DNA of 64,000 nucleotides, taken from Notospermus geniculatus. Lineage: Eukaryota > Nemertea > Pilidiophora > Heteronemertea > Lineidae. The translations under genes were made by a program, and so were the position numbers. Below are positions 11,367-21,785 of the stretch, in pieces; the stretch's first letter is position 1, and each line of letters opens with the position of its first letter. The stretch lies in contig NMRB01001021.1 in the NCBI GenBank assembly GCA_002633025.1, positions 1,936-65,935 on the forward strand, read 5' to 3'. Under the pieces are notes generated by a model that was not told the origin of the DNA, searched no databases, and worked only from the letters and a program-made list of their open reading frames with translations.

Positions 11367-12702
11367 CAGGGGCGGATCTAGGATTTGCCAAGGGCGGGTG
11401 TCCAAATCATCCAGAAGGGGCACCTCATGAGGGGGCCAAGCCCCCGACATGCGCGCCGAAGGCGCGCGCTGAGGGGGGGTCTGGGGGGCCTCCCCCAGAA
11501 AATTTGAAAATCTAGACGTTCTCAGATGCGTTTTCCCGGCATTTCAGGGCATAACAAGTTTTGTGATTAAGTGTGCTTTTTTGACATGAGTGGCGTCGAG
11601 TATTTTACTTATAGTCAAAATGGACAACAAAGTGGAGGATACGTACGTCAAAAGTAACCAGTATATTTTCAAAAATGCGGCTTAGACAATAGTGATAGGC
11701 CGGGAAGACAAGCAGCACAATGTTATCTAGTGCAAGGAGGGTCGGGACGCGAAATTTTTTTTCCCACTCTGGTTCCGGGCTCAGATATAACTCATTTGCT
11801 TTAGACCAATCATTTCTCGTGTTGCAGCTGCATAATTTATGAACACGTGGAATTGTTGTTGACGTATACATTTTTAATGCATGTGGAAGCTTTTTGGCGC
11901 GATTTCGCCTACCTTCATATTGTATGTCTCAAAATACATGCCTATGTACGCTTGTAATGTTTGCGTCCAGGTAATGTGGAAAAATATTAACTTTCCTTGT
12001 TCTATCTCGCTCAGTTTCCATTTAAATGATCTGTTGGAATTTTTATCAAAACATCGATGATGAAAACATCATCAAGCCACATGACATTGCTGGGATGAAA
12101 GTAGTTGTTGACTGATATAAGACACGAAATGGGAAAAAAGACGGATCCACAAACTAACACTTTGCATATGCGCGTTTTCTTTGCATAAATTTGTAATGTT
12201 ATGGATAGTTTTATAAATGGTCACCACGGAAAGTGGTGAAAAACACCCTGAATGTCATCTGACTGCTGCTTTCAAAGTCACTAAGCCATTTCTTCGCTTC
12301 ATCCTCGGAATACAACTCCAAATTTAATTTGGCAAAAAAAAGATGTAAGCCTTCTCAAAAAATGACGCAAATCCACTTATATAGGCATAAACTTGACATG
12401 GTCGATTATGGTTACATTTTTGGGGGCTATTGCGTCGGGCATAGACCTAGGACATGAGTGCGCTGATTGGTCATATGCTAATAAGCTATACCTGAGCCCG
12501 GAACCAGAGTGGGAAAAAAAATTTCGCGGTCGGGACTACCGCAGATGCCCCTTGAGGCTCCTAATGGACACTATGGGGCAATTAAAACACCCAGTTCAGC
12601 TAAAAACAACACATTTTGAAAACATGCACTCTTCAAAAAAGGGCACCCTAAGCAAAAGGGCGGGTGTCCGGACACCCTGGACACCCCCCGGATCCGCCCC
12701 TG
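11367..12702. mobile_element. hAT-like DNA element (about 1.3 kb)
   Basis: Starts CAGGGGCGGATC and ends GATCCGCCCCTG, a 12-bp terminal inverted repeat like that of many hAT-type elements. Inside, a tract at 11745-11815 (containing ctctggttccgggctcag) is repeated in inverse orientation at 12465-12535 (ctgagcccggaaccagag). The flanks (acgtcatt / tgacatta) give no clean 8-bp duplication. I see no transposase frame; the open frame at 12393-12755 simply runs through this sequence. Confidence 0.65.
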
Positions 12703-13464
12703 TGACATTACCTTTCAGAGATATTCCAAGCATTTATTCCAGCGGTAAAGTGTGACAGGTATATCCAGTTGTCACCTGTGTGCTCAGAAAATCCCCCAAA
12801 CATATTTATTGTAAATAAAAATTATGCAATTCGTAATTCGTAAACTACCTAGGCCTACGAAGATACGACCATCCTTGTCAAACCGCAACGTCGTTTCGGT
12901 CGCACTGCTCGCAGCGCCGACCTGTCGGGATTTCCGGCACGCGGGTTCCTCATTTGCACGCCGTCACGAAAGTGACGCAACGTCATACGTCAAAGTGATG
13001 ACGTCATGCTCGAAACATATTCGTATTTCATATTCGTATTTCACTTTCTCAAATCGTATCGCCGGAGCACATCACCGACCGGTAAAGTTTTGATAGATCG
13101 AGGGTGACATTTCGGTCTGTCATCCTACATGAAGGGTACCATTTTCTTATTGGCCCTAACAATCTGTACAGGAAATAATGAGACGGTCTTTGAATGCGAT
13201 CTCTCTTTTGGCTTTGAACGACACTGTTATGTCACAATTCTCTGGACATTCACAGTACGTTGCATACAGCTGGAATAGATTCAAGGCAGTTTTCAGCTGG
13301 TAGACTGCATGTAAAAGTCCCTCCAGTGAGATCAGGAAATGAGGTTCGGATCGGGTGGAATATTTTCCTAAATCATCAAAAAACGGAACAACATTTTCGA
13401 AAAAGAGGAGGCAGACGACATAATCAATGGAATGTGGTTTATGTTTGTGCATTTGAATGGTTAC

Positions 13465-13645
13465 TTTTGTTTTTGTCGAATTGTAGATCCCTTATTTCCA
13501 GATTTGGATAAATGACGTCGTTGATGCCTGGCAAAGCGCACTGTATACACCTCCACGTGTACATGACCTGTGTTATGTATTTGATTTGTACGCAGGAATT
13601 GTATTTCATTCTTAAGTTCAGAAATGGCAAAGTGTAGATCGCAAG
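13465..13645 (-). pseudogene. unit 1, exon E4 (C-terminal module) of the PAN-family gene
   Basis: Minus-strand frame beginning ACDLHFAISELKN and containing VEVYTVRFARHQ, then STIRQKQ. The matching exons at 22235-22415, 31755-31935 and 43721-44052 keep this frame. The end of the exon at 48009-48944 has the same pattern (THYVFN...VSVEVYDRVI). The acceptor is CAAGTAG|CTTGCG (phase 1) and the donor CAAA|GTAACC. A GT..AG intron (13242-13464) would join it in frame to NCDITVS. It is called a pseudogene because the unit lacks exon 1 and E2 is interrupted. Confidence 0.6.
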
Positions 13646-14034
13646 CTACTTGTGGGAGTGGTCGCAATCCAGTATGAACAACAGACATCACCCACTTAAC
13701 TGGAACAAAAAGAGCTTGTCAACTTCCTGTAATGGTTCCATAGGAACCGCAGAAACCATGTTCAGGCTTAATCCGAGATGGCGCCATCATCAAAGCACGA
13801 AAAATCAAGTTCGTGCATTGTTATCCTTTATTTTATGCCTGGTTCATTATCCAATCAAAACCACAACCCACTGCTCCAGTAGGTGTCACTAGTGATTAAA
13901 ACTATTGAATTGAAAGGTACGTCCTTGTCCTGATCAATTTCCTAAGACCAAAACCGTCTATTGTATAGGACCTGGTTACGATGTGCTGCCCTCTATCGCA
14001 GTTATGATCCCTATTTAAACCCTTCAATAGGAAA

Positions 14035-14217
14035 CTTTACTGCCGTTAGAGGCCACCACCAGTTAGCTGTCCTAGAACGTCCCAAATTTGACGTCAGAGA
14101 CGTAAAGCCACGGCCTCATTTCATTATGGATGTTGATGTGGTGTGCACTTCTCTGTGACATCAACTTCATGACGTCCAAAGACCGCAAACTAGTGGTGGC
14201 CTCTAACGGCAGTAAAT
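14035..14217. mobile_element. foldback MITE, 'TTTACTGCCGTTAGAGG' family (copy 1)
   Basis: The left end CTTTACTGCCGTTAGAGGCC and right end GGCCTCTAACGGCAGTAAA are complementary. The family recurs at 16266-16455, 22811-22987, 32361-32547 and 33139-33322. The open frames over it (for example 13961-14158) are not genes. Confidence 0.75.
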
Positions 14218-14242
14218 CTTCTGCTGTCGGTCATCGCTACAA

Positions 14243-14364
14243 TAGGGAGGTTTCGCAAGCGCCCGGTTAGGCCATACGACGACGTTTATCTATTGTTTGG
14301 GTATACCCACACAATAGATAAACGTCGTCGTAGGGCCTAACCGGGCGCTTGCGAAACCTCCCTA
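14243..14364. mobile_element. short TA-flanked foldback MITE (GGGAGGTTTCGC ends)
   Basis: Almost perfect hairpin: arms of about 50 bp starting GGGAGGTTTCGCAAGCGCC around a short loop, flanked by TA. The empty site (gctacaataaacc) is present in copy B (near 23011) and in two unit-3 copies (near 32570 and 33348). This dates the insertion after the duplication. Confidence 0.9.
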
Positions 14365-15032
14365 ATAAACCAAACCTCACTGCTGCACCTACAGCTTACC
14401 TGTGTGGTCGTGAAGAAACATCAGATAAATTCCCTGACTTTGTCTATCTCGTATGATTAGTAAAATTCTTCCTTCCTCTGGGTCGTCTTTCAACCAGGTC
14501 GGCGCAACAACACAACTCCTCTTTCGTCTTTTCCATTCAGACCGGCTTATAACTTTTGGTTCAATTGGCGACCTGCTCGAATCTTCAGGATTCGAGAATG
14601 ACGTCAGAATGACGAATCTCTAATTGCATGATATGAAAAAATGTGAAATGGTCACCTGAGTTTTCATCTGACCTACTTTTCTACATGTAGTTCACAGAGG
14701 TCGAGAATTCGCATGATATGAAAATAAAATAGTCATCCGGGTTTTCAATCTGACCTACTTTTTACATGTAGGTCAGCAGAGGTCGAGAATTCGTTTTGTC
14801 AAGAAGGCTACCTGGCGGCCCGCCATGAAATTTGGCACCCTCCCCTCCTGAATTTGGTGGTTGTCGAAAACTAGCGTCACCTTATTGGCGTTGAACTCAT
14901 CTTGGCGAAGGCAACTAGATCAGGCCCTTAACGCCAAGATAAAAACCCCCACGATGGTACCAGCACTATCTTATTTTCAGCAGTTCTGCCAGGTCTGTAT
15001 CTCCATAGCGGGGCAGTAGGCCTAGTTAATCC

Positions 15033-15240
15033 ATCTTGTCCAAACAAGGCCATCGACTGCGGCTTCAGCCTTGTCCCAATCATGTCATCTTATTGCGTTA
15101 ACTCATAAATTATAAATGAATCTGACCCCTACTTGACCTCGCCTCCGACCTCGCCTCCAATCAGAACTCGTGAAACAAATCGCCGTTCGGCACTTTCTCT
15201 TCTCTTCCCGCACACATTTGTAACACGGAATATTCTTGTC
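15033..15240. repeat. partial copy of the 35.1-kb foldback arm
   Basis: Begins catcttgtccaaacaaggcc and continues through cctgacccctacttgacc-like text. It matches the arms at 35115-35445 and 36238-36565, and copy B near 23585-23770. It is a repeat of unknown class. Confidence 0.6.
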
Positions 15241-15333
15241 CATACATACCACACACTTCCACTCGAACATTGCTATGCATTGTCCAAGTTTGTCGGTCAC
15301 CGCTACGATGTTAAACCAAACCTCACTGCGCCA

Positions 15334-16196
15334 CTCTAAAATTTGTTGGGTCAAAAATAACCCAATTGGTTTGTCTTAGTTTCGCAATTTCTACCTGTAC
15401 TAACTTGTGCACCTTGCTTGCGCCAAGACTGCACAATGCAGAGGGCAGATTCACCATGAGGCAAAGTCCACAGTTATTAAATTTCGCATAACTTTAACCT
15501 TAGCCAATAGGCCGAGCAGCTACGTAATACGTTCAGATGGACGGGTATACCAATGCACTGCAGAAAATCTTTTGCATGGTAAAGAGAAAACTGATGTTAT
15601 GTAATTTTTGTTTCCGGGGAGCGCGGTGGCACAATGGTTAGAGCATTGGGCTCGTGATCGGAAGGTTGCGGGTTCAATCCCTGGCTGTGCCACTCTGTAT
15701 ACTCTCAACTGGCCTGAAATGTCCATGTGTGCGCTGTATTGTAGCTGCCCTTGGTTTCTACAGAAAGGTTTCTGGATTAGGCTGGGTAATAATGTGAAGT
15801 GCCTTGACACTTAAATGTAAAAGGCACTATAAGCCCACACATTATTATTATTATTATTATAATTCTGAAAGAGAAACATTTACAACTTTAAGTTTGTATC
15901 TCAGATTTGAAACCATAGTTTATCAATATTCTTATGTATTTGTTTTCGTTAGTACGCATTTCTCAATATTTTTTTCCTGCACATTAGAACATAATTGTTA
16001 TCTCACCATGTAGAACTGGTTCATTGGGTAGACTTCAACCCAATACTATGTCGTTTTGACCCAACCAAAATGACCCATAATTTCAACCCCCACATTTGGT
16101 CAAATCTGATCATGTGCTGGGTTATTTTGACCCAGTTTTTCACCCAATTTGCTTGACCCAGTAATTGGGTTACAAAATGACCCAGCAATTTTTAGA
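15334..16196. mobile_element. DNA element with CTCTAAA...TTTAGAG ends, private to copy A
   Basis: Left end CTCTAAAATTTGTTGGGTCA; right end TGACCCAGCAATTTTTAGAG. Subterminal regions are rich in 'aaaatgaccca' and 'gggtcaaaata' motifs. Copy B lacks it (continuous cctcactgctgcacctacag near 23855). A core tract at 15400-16010 matches the interior of another element (42700-43135) that has quite different ends. A SINE is nested at 15614-15865. Confidence 0.75.
15614..15865 (+). mobile_element. tRNA-derived SINE
   Basis: tRNA-like head with a pol III A box (TGGCACAATGGTTAGAG, 15627-15643) and B box (GGTTCAATCCC, 15671-15681). A tRNA-unrelated body follows, ending 'ggcactataagcc' and an ATT-repeat tail (15841-15862). 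The frames at 15520-15814 are the usual by-products of such SINE heads. Confidence 0.85.
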
Positions 16197-16265
16197 GCAC
16201 AGCTTACACAACTCTTCTTCCGCCTTCTCCATTCAGACCGGCTTATATCTTTTGCTTCAATGGGC

Positions 16266-16455
16266 AACTTTCCTGCCGCCAGAGGCCACCACGAGTTGGC
16301 GGTCGAAGAACGTCATGGAATTTGGCGTCACAGGGCAGAAATACATGCCACAACGTCATCCATAATGACGTGGGCGCCGTGGCTCACGCATTTGACGTCA
16401 AACTTTGTGACGTTCTTGGACCGCTAACAGGCGGCCTCTAGCGGCAGGAAAGTTC
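16266..16455. mobile_element. foldback MITE related to 14035-14217
   Basis: Ends aactttcctgccgccagagg and cctctagcggcaggaaagtt are complementary and resemble the TTTACTGCCGTTAGAGG family. Confidence 0.65.
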
Positions 16456-16924
16456 CCCATTGGCGACCTGCTCGAATCTTCAGGATTGGAGAATGGCGTC
16501 AGAATGACGAGTCTCTAATTGCATGATATGAAAAAATGTGAAATGGTCACCTGAGTTTTCATCTGACCTGCTTTTATACATGTAGGTCACAGAGCTCGAG
16601 AATTCGTTTTGTCAAGAAGGCTACCTGGCGGCCCATTATAGAGTGAAATTTGGCACCCTCCTCCTGAATTTGGTGGTTGTCGAAAACTAGTGTCACCTTA
16701 TTGGCGTTGAACTCATCTTGGCGTAGGCAACTAGATCGGGCCCTTAACGCCACGATAAGTAACGCCACGATGGTACCAGTACCGGTACTATCTTATTTTG
16801 AGCAGTCCTGCCAGATCTGTATCTCCGTAGAGAGGCAGTAGGCCTAGTTAATCTTGTTGCAGACAAACAGTAACTTTGATTATAGAACAGTCATACTTTG
16901 TGTTTGCTGTTCGTTTAAAGATAC

Positions 16925-17082
16925 TAGGGAGTGTCAGAAATCACACGATAAACGTTAACTTTACGACAACGTTTTTTTTTGTACCGAAAATGCAATATAT
17001 AGCCTAATCTGGTGAATTAGCAGTATCAAAAATAACGTTGTCGTAAAGCTAACGTTTATCGTTTGATTTCTTAAACTCCCTA
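16925..17082. mobile_element. TAGGGAG foldback MITE (158 bp), copy A-1
   Basis: TA-flanked element GGGAGTGTCAGAAATCACAC ... GTTTGATTTCTTAAACTCCC. Long arms contain cgataaacgttaactttac and its complement. Relatives: 17589-17746, 18476-18634, 24365-24516, 25830-25987, 27535-27693, and a truncated copy from 28733. Confidence 0.85.
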
Positions 17083-17266
17083 CTTTCGCATTGCAAACTT
17101 GAAGCTTCAGCTAAAGGTGTTCGAGATTTTGTCGTCCTCTTTGACCCACGCATGCACAGAGGTTCACTGCCCAGGCTGTGTGTTGAACAAGACACCTGTG
17201 GATGGTTGAAAGTGCACAGGCCATTCAGGTCATGGGGCTCTCTCAACCAAACTCCCCCTGCACTGC

Positions 17267-17401
17267 CGAGTATCGCACGCCAGAGTGGACATAATTCTGA
17301 ATTAATATCCACATTAATTCAAACGAATTAATGTCTACATTAAATCGACCAATAGGATTTGATTTTTATATGTGGACATTAAATCGATTTAATGTTCCGC
17401 A
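17267..17401. repeat. segment inverted relative to copy B
   Basis: Contains the phrase attaatgtctacattaaatc and its relatives. It is the reverse complement of the segment at 25457-25663, while the flanks (cccccctgcactgc on the left, ttttatgatgctccac on the right) are collinear in both copies. Confidence 0.8.
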
Positions 17402-17588
17402 TTTTATGATGCTCCACTTACGATGCTTCACTCAGTATTGTGGAACCATCTGACCTCTGCGTAGGAGATTGGCTGTCAACATGACAAATTTCCATTTTAA
17501 ACAGAAAGCAAGGCTCTATGGGGGTCACTTGGGTCGGACTTTCGCCTAACGTATAGCTGAAGTTAGACTTTCTCTTTGCTTGAAGCAG

Positions 17589-17746
17589 TAGGGAGGTTTA
17601 GAAATCAAACGATAAACGTAAACTTTACGACAACGTTATTTTTCATCCTAAACATTAGCCAGATTTTATATTAAATTTTCGGTAGGCTACAAAAATAACC
17701 TTGCCGTTAACGTTTACGTTTATCGCTTGATTTCGAAACCTCCCTA
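17589..17746. mobile_element. TAGGGAG foldback MITE, copy A-2
   Basis: TA-flanked GGGAGGTTTAGAAATCAAAC ... GCTTGATTTCGAAACCTCCC. The matching copy in B is 25830-25987. Confidence 0.85.
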
Positions 17747-17876
17747 TTGCGAAAAGTCAAACTTTGATGAAAGTGTGGCTGCAGTCCGACCCGGTCGGCT
17801 TTCGAAACCGCATGTTGTACAGAATTGGGAAGGACCTCGCAAACGCTTTAAAAGATCGTCTTGTGCTCCTACTGAC

Positions 17877-18005
17877 CGTTGTGAGTACTGCTATTCGTCC
17901 ACTCTTGCTGATGGCTACCCCTGGATATCGACAGGGGTATCGGCGAAATTGATGGATGCCTTCCGTAAGGTTTGTCTTCTCTACAATTCGTAGTCTTTGT
18001 TTTGG
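17877..18005 (-). pseudogene. unit 1, exon X of the PAN-family gene
   Basis: Acceptor GAACACTTTTCAG and donor ACG|GTCAGT bound 129 nt, open at phase 0. It reads PKQRLRIVEKTN through RRYPCRYPGVAISKSG to RIAVLTT. Unit 2 (26118-26246) and unit 3 (37140-37265) keep the frame; unit 3 is shorter by exactly one codon, the pattern expected of coding sequence. The rest of the unit-1 gene is broken. Confidence 0.55.
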
Positions 18006-18139
18006 CTGAAAAGTGTTCAAAGGTATAGACATTTTGTGGTGGATTTCTCCCGATTCATATTGACATTCCTGGTCAGTCGTCTACAGGCACTGTTGCAGTA
18101 ATTATGTAACGTGTGATGCAATTGCTGCACATACTGTTA

Positions 18140-18475
18140 ACGACCGGTGTAACAGTAAAGAATGTCCCCCTGTAAAAAGTGTCCGCTTCTATTGTTCGAT
18201 GACGGATTAAGGGGCATGGCTATGGAAGCCAATCGCCAGAGATTAGTATATGTTTGTATCAATAGGAGCTTTTGTTCCTAGGACAGTTTTTCCTAGGGAC
18301 GTTCTTTCCTATCACACCTGATCTCGCCCTCCTCGTCCGCTGAAGACTTGTTCCGATGTGTAGCCGGAGGGAGGGGGGGGGGGGACCAAAACAGGGGCAT
18401 TTTCTTACAGATCTTCAAGAAAGTCTGTACCTCTAACTGTAGTAAAACCTATCGTGGGCCTTCTGATATAAACAC
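18140..18475. other. intronic stretch, repeated elsewhere
   Basis: No exon seen. The tract taaaaagtgtccgcttctattg ... gttcctaggacagtttttcct is matched in copy B (27280-27400) and, diverged, at 62135-62300. A G run lies at 18372-18383. Confidence 0.5.
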
Positions 18476-18634
18476 TAGGGAGGTTTAGAAATCAAACGGC
18501 AAACGTACATTTTACGGCAACGTTATTTTTCATACTACACGTCAACCAGATTTTATATTGTCTTTTCGCTACGAAAATAACGTTGTCGTTAACGTTTACA
18601 TGTACGTTTAACGTTTGATTTCTAAACCTCACTA
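18476..18634. mobile_element. TAGGGAG foldback MITE, copy A-3
   Basis: TA-flanked, with ends ggaggtttagaaatcaaacg and cgtttgatttctaaacctca. It lies just downstream of the E2 donor in the intron; the copy-B counterpart is 27535-27693. Confidence 0.82.
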
Positions 18635-18689
18635 ATGTGAAGATCCAGCCGTACGTTAGGGCGAGAGTCCAGTATATTAGGTTACTTAC

Positions 18690-19984
18690 CTTCGGAACAA
18701 ATTCAAACTTGTAGACAAAAATTGCATAACGTCCATAACGTCCGTGGAACAAAAAAACTCCTTGATTCCCACGGATATGAAAACCACCCAGACAAGACTG
18801 TTCCCCTCGGCATGAATGTCCCTTAAAGTGGTCCTAAACCGCCGAGCAAAAGTTGGCACCCGATCATTTTCACCGCCCACGAAAATGGAACTTCCGATTT
18901 CCGCTCCTGGCTTCTGAGCATGCGCAGTACGCTACCTTCACTGAGTTTGTCAATCGTGCAAACCGCACTGCAGACAGGATGCCGAAGCGAGAAGTGAAAG
19001 AAGGGAAAGGGCGACCTTAAAAGGTAGCAAATGCCGACCAGCAGCTGTGGATTGTCCACAGACATTATCGAAGTGGCTCATAATAAAGAAAGAACTCCGT
19101 TTTAAGACGATGAGGAGGTTGTGAGCATGTATGGCATCATTAACATATTGCCGGACTGCGGATCTCGCCGCCGTGCCGGTGTAACGTCAGCGAATTCTGG
19201 GGCTCCTTCCGAGAAAAGACCAACTTGCCTGGCATACCGACTGGCATCGCCATCAATGATGTCACTCGTGTCGGATTGAATACTCTTCATGCTCTTATGC
19301 GTGAATGTATCCTCTAAAACTCCCCTGAATCGAGGAGAAATCTCGACTCGGCGAACTGGTGGCATCCACGTTGTTTTGACAACCAGCTGTCACTCATTCA
19401 GAACTTGCCCAATCAGTGATCGCGTAGTAAATTCCATAGTAATCACGTGACGTGATGATTGACAGGCGTTCATTCATACTGGCGTCGCGCGGGAAAATGA
19501 AAACGAGGCTGTCTCGCTCGCCTCGGCGGTTCAGGATCACTTTAATCCAAATCGTCGGAAATTCTTTAAGATGTCCAGACCTCAGCTCATACCAAGAGAT
19601 ATTGTACTCTAGAGGTTTACAGTGGATTTCTTTGTAAACTGAGTGGAGGAACACAAAATCATTCACTGATTCACAAAGGATGTCAATCATCTTACAGTTC
19701 CGAACTGTGAGTGTGACATTTGCAACCGATTGTATTATTTTCTTGGTCCCCTGTGTTTTAATTCTCAAAATGTCCATCCGTCCAGTGGTGTTCCTTTCAA
19801 ATATTGATCGTGATGTCACCCATACGTCACAGCGTGTTTCGTTTCTACTTTGGATAAATCCGCAGGCCATGAGTTTACCATTGACTGTTACGTTATGTGT
19901 GAATGTATGAAATGACTTAAAACTAACCGTCGCTTGATTTCTGTTTTTGTAGTCCTTTTTCGAAATATACGTTTTGCTCCCGAG
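18690..19984 (-). pseudogene. unit 1, exon E2 of the PAN-family gene, interrupted
   Basis: Starts after the acceptor TTTGTTTAG|CTCGGGAGC. The frame contains MACGFIQSRNET, then TGRMDILRIKTQGTKK, then CESVNDFVFLHSV, to LKEFPTI. A 715-bp element (18827-19541) then splits it, and the rest (FHGRYGRYAIFVYKFEFVPK) runs to the donor AAG|GTAAGT at 18690. Without the insertion the exon would match the intact unit-2 E2 (27749-28324). Exon 1 is also missing from this unit, so the gene cannot make the family protein. Confidence 0.78.
18827..19541. mobile_element. TTAA-flanked DNA element inserted in exon E2
   Basis: Terminal repeats AGTGGTCCTAAACCGCCG (left) and CGGCGGTTCAGGATCACT (right), with TTAA at both borders (18823-18826 and 19542-19545). 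Unit 2 has the empty site (gtcccttaagcg). A TTAA target is typical of piggyBac and Kolobok elements. A minus-strand frame at 19102-19365 (starting PPVRRVEISPRFRGV) lies inside; I do not recognise it. Confidence 0.85.
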
Positions 19985-20289
19985 CTAAACAAAGTAAAGA
20001 TCACGTTTGAAAAGAAGGGACAGGGAGACTTCAAAATTAACCATGCCTTCGGATACTAGTACAGGCCTACTCAGGGAGCAAAAATGCATAAAAAATCTTA
20101 CATCCGAGGCAACTTTACCGAAAGCATATTAAAAAATAATAAAACAAGTCGAAGAGTACATGAATAGATGTAGTGCCTTCGATGCAAAATTCGTCGGCCA
20201 GTGCTAGGCGTATATTTTGTTAATACCCCACCAAACTGAGCTAGTTCTCAGTACGTTCTTGAAAATGTTGCCGAACGGGCTCAAACTGT

Positions 20290-20310
20290 GTGCGAACGGT
20301 TAGAGCGGTT
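20290..20310. other. deletion junction: exon 1 missing from copy A
   Basis: Copy A passes straight from gtgtgcgaacgg to gcggttacttctaaggtcatg. In copy B the same two sequences are separated by about 930 bp (28647-29575), which hold the signal-peptide/PAN exon of unit 2. Confidence 0.8.
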
Positions 20311-21049
20311 ACTTCTAAGGTCATGAAATGGCACGATTCCCATTTTGTCAACACTGATCGATATCAGTGTGGTGACTCAAACTGAAAATTATTTTATTCG
20401 TACGCGATTTTACTCATGCATAACTAATCGTGTTGACTATTTTTGCAGTTGTTTAGGCAAATAGAAGGGGTGACAGCTTATTACGTAATCACCCGTCGCC
20501 CCTTCCATTTACCAGATGAACTGCGAATACGACAAGCACCATTAGTTATGCATCAACGACTTCGCGTACGAATAAAATAATTTTCAGTTTGAGTCACTGG
20601 ATATGTGCCAGTGGCAATGGCTTTTTGTGAAGACTTCAGCAGCGATACGTTGTATGAGTAAAACATGTTTTCTAACTACATTGTATTTCATTTTGACTCT
20701 TTGTTTCAATAATCGATTTAAATCTAGTAGCAATGATTGCTTTATATCAAATCTTGATGTTGGTTTTGCGTGTCTGTAAGAATGGGATTCGAAATTGACG
20801 ATAGACCCTAATGGAACAAGAAGACTGTTGGGGGGGGAGGGGGCATCCACTGCATTCTATGTTTGGGGTCTGCTTTCTGAAATCGTATTGCCAGAGCACA
20901 TCATCGACCGGTAAACCTTTGACACATCGAGGGGTCACCTTTCGGACTGTCCTCCCATTGAAGGATGCCAATTCCTTATCATCCTCGCACCCTTCTCCCG
21001 CTTGGTTGAGACTCTGGCGACATCTATGCCATTTTTGGACTCCGCCAAT

Positions 21050-21115
21050 CCAGCCAATCACAGCGAAGCTTTTGTCCTGTCTTGGGCACTTCCAAAATGG
21101 CGGCTGTAAAAATTT
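21050..21115 (+). promoter_or_regulatory. candidate plus-strand core promoter (CCAAT and YY1-like site)
   Basis: A CCAAT box (agccaatcac) lies about 50 bp before a YY1-like motif CCAAAATGGCGGC (21102-21114), directly upstream of the CARD-like exon. It is conserved in copy B (30122-30172). CCAAT and ATGGCGGC elements are common near TATA-less animal promoters. Confidence 0.4.
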
Positions 21116-21175
21116 CTCGGTTCGCTGACAAACTCGCTTAATTTTTCAATGTTACTGAATTGTCTTCACCTCAAA

Positions 21176-21325
21176 ATGATAGGCCTACTCACGGATTACC
21201 TTGATAACGAGAACGTGCTAATGGGTTTAAAACACGAAGGTATGATCCAGTTCCAATCTGAAGAGGTCGCCACCATCGTTCCTCGGCTCAGACCTCTGAA
21301 AAGGGCTGGAACCCAGTACAAAATT
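21176..21325 (+). CDS. CARD-like exon, copy A (candidate)
   Basis: From ATG the frame reads MIGLLTDYLDNENVLMGLKH, then EGMIQFQSEEVATIVP, then RLRPLKRAGTQYKIL, with a possible donor (CTT|GTACTC). The order L..LD.ENVL..L..EG.I....E...I........KIL resembles the first helices of a CARD (death-fold adaptor) domain. Copy B (30245) has the same frame and differs here by one in-frame GGCCTA. The open frame continues to 21385. On the minus strand an overlapping frame is also open, so strand and identity remain uncertain. Confidence 0.38.
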
Positions 21326-21605
21326 CTTGTACTCATCGATTTTACATATTATTCCAAAAATTATAATTTGTTCAAGTATTTGTAAAAATACTACTATTTT
21401 GACATTCCGTTGGGTATTCAATGTTTTATAAACGAACAAAGTACGAACTCTTTCGAATCCCTCCGCAATTGGCTGTGCAACGGTGAAAAATTCATCCACC
21501 TTGAACATTGCATTTGCATTGTGCAAAAGTAGTACCGGTCTAGCCCTTTCCAGAGTTTAATGTGGCATTGAATTCTGGGCACGAGATTGATCCAGTTCAT
21601 ATCTT

Positions 21606-21785
21606 TGATGCGAATTGAATTCGGAATAAACAATCCGCATCAGTTAATTGAGTTTGTGACAAGCTGACGTAACGCCATCCGAATTAACCCCTAGTATGAA
21701 CGCAGCGCTTTTAATTCGATACAACGAATTCGAATTCCGGAGACCGATATACGGAATTCGAATTGAATTCGCATTCAGTGAGAAC
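21606..21785. mobile_element. foldback MITE at the junction of the two large repeats
   Basis: gatgcgaattgaattcgg near the left and gaattgaattcgcattcag near the right are complementary, with several gaattcgaattc palindromes between. It occupies the space between the end of copy A homology (21602) and the start of copy B (21792). Confidence 0.6.

Larger units (their letters stand above)
13036..21602. repeat. large tandem segmental duplication, copy A
   Basis: Aligns in the same order and orientation with copy B (21792-30662), from tttctcaaatcgtatcgcc at its start to ...gattgatccagttcat at its end. Private differences: MITE insertion at 14243-14364, DNA element plus SINE at 15334-16196, TTAA-flanked insertion at 18827-19541, and loss of about 930 bp near 20297. 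It contains gene unit 1. Confidence 0.92.

Noticed and set aside
12393-12755. 120-codon plus-strand frame
   Set aside because: It spans the right end of the hAT-like element, including its G/C-rich terminus.
15520-15810. 96-codon minus-strand frame
   Set aside because: It is the antisense of a tRNA-derived SINE head, which often yields frames of this kind.
19102-19365. Transposase gene inside the TTAA element
   Set aside because: The 87-codon frame has no recognisable catalytic motif; the element is probably non-autonomous.
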